Of a stretch of DNA of 64,000 bases, positions 60,172 through 64,000 are shown piece after piece. This stretch comes from Actinomadura montaniterrae (GTDB lineage: Bacteria; Actinomycetota; Actinomycetes; Streptosporangiales; Streptosporangiaceae), in assembly GCF_008923365.1 (NCBI RefSeq), contig NZ_WBMR01000001.1:218742-282741 (forward strand). Direction: 5' to 3'. A model generated the notes under the pieces. That model saw only the letters and a program-made list of their open reading frames with translations, did not search any database and was not told the DNA's origin. Positions within the stretch are counted from its first letter, which is position 1; the number at the start of each line of letters is the position of its first letter. The translations under genes and the position numbers were made by a program.

Positions 60172-61319
60172 CCACGACCTACGACCCGCCGGACACCGTC
60201 AACGGTCACGACCACATCAGCGGGTTCGGCCCGGACCCCGACGCTCCGACCGACCGCGACCGGTACGGGCGGCCGGTGCAGGTGTTCAACCTGCGGTACC
60301 TGCCGGGATGGCTGGCCCGCCGCCGTACCGGTGTCGACACCGGTACCTCGGCCGAGGGAACCGGCGACCGCGCCGGTGGCTGGCTGCTGGCCGTCGCGAG
60401 CGTCCTGCTTCTCATCCTGGCGACCGCGCAGGGCTACGTGTCCTACCGGGCGCAGTACTCGTTCGTCCACGCGCAGAAGCACGAGCACGCCGCGTCCACG
60501 TTGGAGGCGCTCGGGCTGGACGCCGCCGCGGTCATCTTCGCGCTGCTGGCCCTGGCACAGGCCCGGCTCGGCCGGTCGGCGGTCGCCGAGCGGGCGCTGA
60601 ACCTGGCGTGCGTTCTGGGGTCCCTGTTCATGAACGCGCTGTCGGCCGACCCCAGCTCGGCCAAGTCGGTGGCCGCGTGGGTGCTGCCCGCCGCGCTGTA
60701 CGCCGCCGCGTCCGACCGGCTCATTGCCGTGGTCCGCCAGCGCGCCCTGTCCGGTCGCGACGGCGCCGAGGAAGGCTCGCCGCTCGCCGCCGCCCGAGGG
60801 CTGGCGCTGTGGGCGCTGCGGTTCGGCATGGCGCCGTCCAGCACGGTGCGCGGGTTCCGCGCGTGGGTGCTGGACGAAGCCCCGGTGGCGCCCGGTCGTC
60901 GCGCCCTGCCGTCGCGTCCGGAGTTGCCCGCGCTGCCCGCGCCGCGCGACACCGAAAGCGACAGCGTGGGCGACACCGAAAGCGACAGCGTGGGCGACAC
61001 CGAAAGCGACAGCGTGGGCGACGCCGGACGCGACGGCGAGGGCGACGCCACGGGTGACAGCAACCGCGACCGCACGGGCGACACCACCCCCGACGCCGAC
61101 CGCGAGACCCTGCGCGACAGCAAGCCGCGACGCGCGCGGCCCCGTCGTCGCACCAGCGGCGCGACGACGACCGCCGACAAGGCCCGCGCGCTGCTGGCCG
61201 CCGACCCGACCATGAGCGGCGCCGAACTCGGCCGCCGCTTGAAGGTCACCCCGCGCACCGGCCAGCGCCTCTACGCCCAGATCACCGCCGACCCCGCGAA
61301 GGGAGATGAGACGCGATGA
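60168..61319 (+). CDS. DUF2637 membrane protein with repeat-bearing tail
   Basis: The 383-residue protein has membrane segments at about 72-92 (WLLAVASVLLLILATAQGYV), 113-130 (AAAVIFALLALAQARLG) and further to about 185, the DUF2637 module regularly encoded before FtsK-like transfer proteins. Its tail has three identical copies of TESDSVGD, then degenerate D/G-rich units. A C-terminal helix-turn-helix-like region follows (KARALLAADPTMSGAELGRR). It probably assists the translocase at the membrane. It overlaps the translocase start by ATGA. Confidence 0.8.
   Translation: MTTTYDPPDTVNGHDHISGFGPDPDAPTDRDRYGRPVQVFNLRYLPGWLARRRTGVDTGTSAEGTGDRAGGWLLAVASVLLLILATAQGYVSYRAQYSFVHAQKHEHAASTLEALGLDAAAVIFALLALAQARLGRSAVAERALNLACVLGSLFMNALSADPSSAKSVAAWVLPAALYAAASDRLIAVVRQRALSGRDGAEEGSPLAAARGLALWALRFGMAPSSTVRGFRAWVLDEAPVAPGRRALPSRPELPALPAPRDTESDSVGDTESDSVGDTESDSVGDAGRDGEGDATGDSNRDRTGDTTPDADRETLRDSKPRRARPRRRTSGATTTADKARALLAADPTMSGAELGRRLKVTPRTGQRLYAQITADPAKGDETR
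60948..61019 (+). repeat. three tandem 24-bp repeats within the DUF2637 gene
   Basis: Three exact copies of a 24-bp unit encode T-E-S-D-S-V-G-D three times (60948-60971, 60972-60995, 60996-61019). Exact identity at the DNA level points to recent slippage expansion; the units beyond are degenerate. Confidence 0.85.
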
Positions 61320-63514
61320 GCGACCCGACCACCAACCCCACCGCGGACGCCGAGGTGATCCCGCTTCGCCCGGCCCCGTTCGGCTCGGCCGGCGACGACA
61401 TCATCGCCAACCCGACCGGCTCCGATGCGCCCGTCCGCGACGCTGCCTCCGCGGCCGACATCGACACCTCCTTCGAGGTGCAGTTCGACCCCGAGCCGGA
61501 CGCCGAGCCCGAGCCGGTGGACGACGGGATCGGGTACCTGCTGGACGACCCGGACGGCGACGCCTACCCGGTCATCCCGGAGAACCTGCGCAGCGCCGCC
61601 GGGGTCGGCGAGGCGATCGGCCGCCACGCCCGCCGCTTGGCTCACCGCGCTGCGTTCCACGGCGTCCGCGCGCCCCGCTACGCCCTGCTGGCGGTGCTGT
61701 GGGGGACGGTCGGGCTGTGGCGGCTGATCGACCGGCAGCTCAAGTGGTGGTGGGTCAGTGAGCAGGACTATTTGCGGTCGCTGGCCATCGCGTCCGGGGA
61801 TTCGCGCGAGTGGTACAAGCTGCACCGCGAGGTCAAGGACACCCGCCGCGTCCGCGGCACGATCCTGGCCGGTCAGGCGTTCGCGGTGCTCGCCGCGCTG
61901 CTTCTGCTGGTCAAGCTGGCGCCGTGGTGGGGATGGCTGGCCGTGGCGGGCGTGGTGGTGCCGTGGCTGGCCCACCTCGGCCGCCCGGAGGATCACCCGA
62001 TCATCGTTCCGGCGGTGACGGTGCCGCGGTTCCGGCTGCTGAACCACGATGTGGTGCTGCGCGCCTACTACGCCGCCGGTCTCGGCCACCCCGACAAGCC
62101 GAACCAGCAGGTCACCTTCGAGACCACCATGTCCCGCACCAAGGAGGGGCAGGGGTCGCAGGTCAAGGTCGTGCTGCCGCACGGCACCGGTTTCGATGAC
62201 GTGGTCAAGGCCAAGAAGGAACTGGCGTCCGGTCTCGATGTGGCGCCGTCGCAGGTGTACCTGACGCACGACCCGACGAGCCACCGCCGCCACACCCTGA
62301 CCGTGACCGACCGTGACCCGCTCGCCGTCCCGGCGGGCAAGACGCCGCTGCTGGACTGCAAGCCCCGCAACATCTGGCGCCCGGCGCCGTTCGGGCTGGA
62401 CGAGCACAGCCGCAAGGTCACCCTGACCCTGCTGTGGATCTCGATCCTGATCGGTGCGCAGCCCCGCAAGGGCAAGACCTTCTCCGCCCGGCTGCTGGCT
62501 CTGTACGCCGCCCTCGACCCCTCGGTGCGCCTGAGCGTGGTGGATGGCAAGAACTCCCCGGACTGGAACAAGTTCGCCATGGTCGCCTACCACTTCATCC
62601 GCGGCACCGTCCCGGGTCGCGCCGGCGACCCGGTTCGTCAGCTCATCGACGCCCTGTCCGAGATCAAGCGGCACATCATCGACACCAACGACTTCCTGTC
62701 CACCCTGTCCCCGGAGGAGTGCCCCGAGGGCAAGCTGACCGAGGAACTGTGCCGCCGCTACCCCAAGCGGCTGTTCATCTGGATGCTGGTCATGGAGGAG
62801 TTCCAGAACTACTTCGAGCTGCCCGACCAGGACGACAACAAGCAGATCGCCGAGTTGCTGTCGTTCATCCTCGCGGTCGGCCCGTCCTCGGGCGTGATCC
62901 TGCTGTCGTCGTCGCAGAAGCCGTCCGGCGTCGGCGCCGGCGACGTCCAGCGGTTGTTCAACCGGTACCGCGACAACCACGCCGTGCGGTTCGCGCTGCG
63001 GTGCGGCAACCGCAACGTCTCCGACGCCATCCTGGGCGGCGACGCCTACTCCGAGGGCTTCGACGCCTCTGCGCTGCCGGTCGGCAAACCGTACCTGGGC
63101 GTCGGCTACCTCTACGGCGCCGCCGACGAAACCCCCACCGTCCGCACCCACCTCGCCGACCACGGCGACGCCGAGAAGATCCTGACGGCCGCCCGCCGCC
63201 TGCGCGAGCGCGCCGGGACCATCGCCGGATACGCCGCCGGGGAAGACACCGGCACCCCCGACCGCGACGTCCTCGCCGACGTCCTCGCCGTGTTCGGGAG
63301 CGACCCGGCGCTGCACTGGACCGAACTCGCCGAGCGTCTCGCCGGGCAGATCGGCGACCGGTGGGCCGACGTCACCGCCGGTGCGGTCTCCGAGCAGTGC
63401 CGCGCGCTGGGCGTGCCGAGCGTGGACGTCAAGCGCAACGGCGCCAAGACCCCGCGCAAGGGATGCCGTAAGGACGCCGTCCAGCGCGCCGCCGACACCG
63501 GCGCCGCTGGCTGA
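61316..63514 (+). CDS. FtsK/SpoIIIE-type DNA translocase (TraB-like conjugation protein)
   Basis: The 732-residue protein has an acidic N-terminus and membrane segments near 125-150 and 185-222. The ATPase has Walker A in AQPRKGKTFSARL (about 380-392), Walker B in KRLFIWMLVMEEFQNY, and the sensor region LLSSSQKPSGVGAGDVQRLF, RYRDNHAVRFALRCGNRNVS. Such proteins (TraSA, TraB) move double-stranded DNA between mycelial cells and are the sole transfer enzyme of AICEs. A winged-helix-like C-terminus (LHWTELAERLAGQIGDRWAD) may read clt-type repeats. Closest gene order: DUF2637, then translocase. Confidence 0.9.
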   Translation: MSDPTTNPTADAEVIPLRPAPFGSAGDDIIANPTGSDAPVRDAASAADIDTSFEVQFDPEPDAEPEPVDDGIGYLLDDPDGDAYPVIPENLRSAAGVGEAIGRHARRLAHRAAFHGVRAPRYALLAVLWGTVGLWRLIDRQLKWWWVSEQDYLRSLAIASGDSREWYKLHREVKDTRRVRGTILAGQAFAVLAALLLLVKLAPWWGWLAVAGVVVPWLAHLGRPEDHPIIVPAVTVPRFRLLNHDVVLRAYYAAGLGHPDKPNQQVTFETTMSRTKEGQGSQVKVVLPHGTGFDDVVKAKKELASGLDVAPSQVYLTHDPTSHRRHTLTVTDRDPLAVPAGKTPLLDCKPRNIWRPAPFGLDEHSRKVTLTLLWISILIGAQPRKGKTFSARLLALYAALDPSVRLSVVDGKNSPDWNKFAMVAYHFIRGTVPGRAGDPVRQLIDALSEIKRHIIDTNDFLSTLSPEECPEGKLTEELCRRYPKRLFIWMLVMEEFQNYFELPDQDDNKQIAELLSFILAVGPSSGVILLSSSQKPSGVGAGDVQRLFNRYRDNHAVRFALRCGNRNVSDAILGGDAYSEGFDASALPVGKPYLGVGYLYGAADETPTVRTHLADHGDAEKILTAARRLRERAGTIAGYAAGEDTGTPDRDVLADVLAVFGSDPALHWTELAERLAGQIGDRWADVTAGAVSEQCRALGVPSVDVKRNGAKTPRKGCRKDAVQRAADTGAAG

Positions 63515-63661
63515 GTAGCGCCGCGACCCGGTCGCGGCACCGCGACCCGCACTCACCTGCACAAACCCGAGTCGGCGCGACCGCCGCGACCCGACCGGCG
63601 GCTGTGACCTGCACGGTCGCGGTCGCGGCGCCCGCCCCCACAACGACCACAGGAAGACCTC

Positions 63662-64000
63662 ATGGGCATCAAGATCCAGGTACTCAACTGCGGACGGTGC
63701 GGCAAGCCCCGCGGACTGACGCACACCTGCATCACCCGCATGGACAGCAAACGCAAGCCCGGCAAGACCCGCCTCAAGCCGAGCATGAAGATCACCGCCA
63801 CGTGCCGCACGTGCGGCAAGCCCCGCGGGCTGACGCACACCTGCCGCATCCAAACCGACTTCAAAAAGCGCAAGGCCGCCGCCGCAGGGCGCGCAGCAGC
63901 CGCTGCCGGCGGCGAACGAGCAGCCGGGCCTGCCGCCGCAGCACCCCGCCGCCGTCCCGTACGTCCCGCCGGCCCGCCCGTCGCAGTCGCCCGGCTGGGA
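63662..64000 (+). CDS. protein with duplicated zinc-finger units, runs off right edge; possible frame break
   Basis: The start MGIKIQVLNCGRCGKPRGLT follows AGGAAG. The unit C-x-x-C-G-K-P-R-G-L-T-H-T-C occurs twice (about residues 10-23 and 49-62), a duplicated zinc-binding module. After residue 67 third-position G/C collapses in this frame, while the +1 frame becomes strongly coding-like (QQPLPAANEQPGLPPQHPAA). Dropping one A from the AAAAA at 63863-63867 would join them. The gene is therefore either frameshifted or misread there. It probably precedes the replication gene. Confidence 0.65.
   Translation, partial: MGIKIQVLNCGRCGKPRGLTHTCITRMDSKRKPGKTRLKPSMKITATCRTCGKPRGLTHTCRIQTDFKKRKAAAAGRAAAAAGGERAAGPAAAAPRRRPVRPAGPPVAVARLG

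Noticed and set aside
60948..61019. CRISPR-like array
   Set aside because: Units are directly adjacent without spacers, in frame, and encode an acidic peptide repeat.
61271..63853. 860-residue open frame on the minus strand opposite the translocase
   Set aside because: Low-complexity composition without any domain; it mirrors the codon bias of the plus-strand gene, which has clear FtsK motifs.
63860..63870. Programmed -1 frameshift at AAAAAG
   Set aside because: A -1 slip would lead to the third frame, not to the +1 frame that shows coding bias.

Overview
The window is high-GC DNA with strong G/C third-position codon bias, many GTG starts and GTGA/ATGA stop-start overlaps. A WhiB-type protein, an ECF41-like sigma factor and an actinomycete integrative conjugative element (AICE) core are present. 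This points to a filamentous actinomycete, perhaps of the Streptosporangiales or Thermomonosporaceae; the genus is inference only.

Region 1 (1-7.1 kb): a TetR/hydrolase operon with an 18-bp palindromic operator, a YdeI-like protein, two VOC proteins divergent from an ECF sigma factor, and a membrane-linked esterase. These lie among decayed genes (VOC, LysR, carotenoid oxygenase, TetR).

Region 2 (7.4-47.1 kb) lies between two nearly identical 46-bp copies of a tRNA 3' end in the same orientation. It holds small catabolic or detoxification operons with local regulators: an amidohydrolase; an HsaA/HsaB-like two-component flavin monooxygenase; a LysR-controlled SDR/SDR/quinone reductase/SnoaL operon; a PQQ-propeller membrane protein; an MFS exporter; an epimerase plus PPOX-VOC fusion; a TetR-AraC pair; and an OYE / acetoacetate decarboxylase-like / aldehyde dehydrogenase / DJ-1 cluster. 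Broken genes are scattered throughout: two IS5-type transposase remnants, a tyrosine integrase, a serine resolvase, an epimerase, an LPMO fragment and a ferredoxin reductase. The main regulatory find is a 19-bp operator, ATGTNNNCANTGNNNACAT, present in pairs (28 bp centre to centre at three of four promoters) before the quinone reductase, OYE, decarboxylase-like/ALDH and DJ-1 genes. A single copy lies before the TetR gene at 36.3-36.9 kb, its likely regulator. A second TetR (43.3-43.9 kb) has twin operators facing a three-gene operon joined by GTGA overlaps.

Region 3 (47.07 kb to the window end) looks like the left part of an AICE entering at a tRNA 3' end. Its left edge carries cargo: an NB-ARC/TPR STAND ATPase with a small partner, a two-TM PD-(D/E)XK nuclease-like protein in distinctly AT-richer DNA, a two-TM pentapeptide-repeat protein, a phosphotransferase and a TPR regulator. 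From 55.4 kb the conserved backbone begins: a GntR repressor with two CCGTCTTAAGACGG-type operators flanking a TTGACA-N17-TACTGT promoter, then a tiny hydrophobic protein, a WhiB-like protein, a Nudix protein (compare Pif of pSAM2), several very small proteins, an RRQRL-type zinc protein, a sigma-like HTH protein, a zinc ribbon, a DUF2637 membrane protein and a TraB/FtsK-type DNA translocase. The last seven of these genes are mostly joined by 4-base overlaps. Replication, excisionase and integrase genes and the far att site would lie beyond the right edge.
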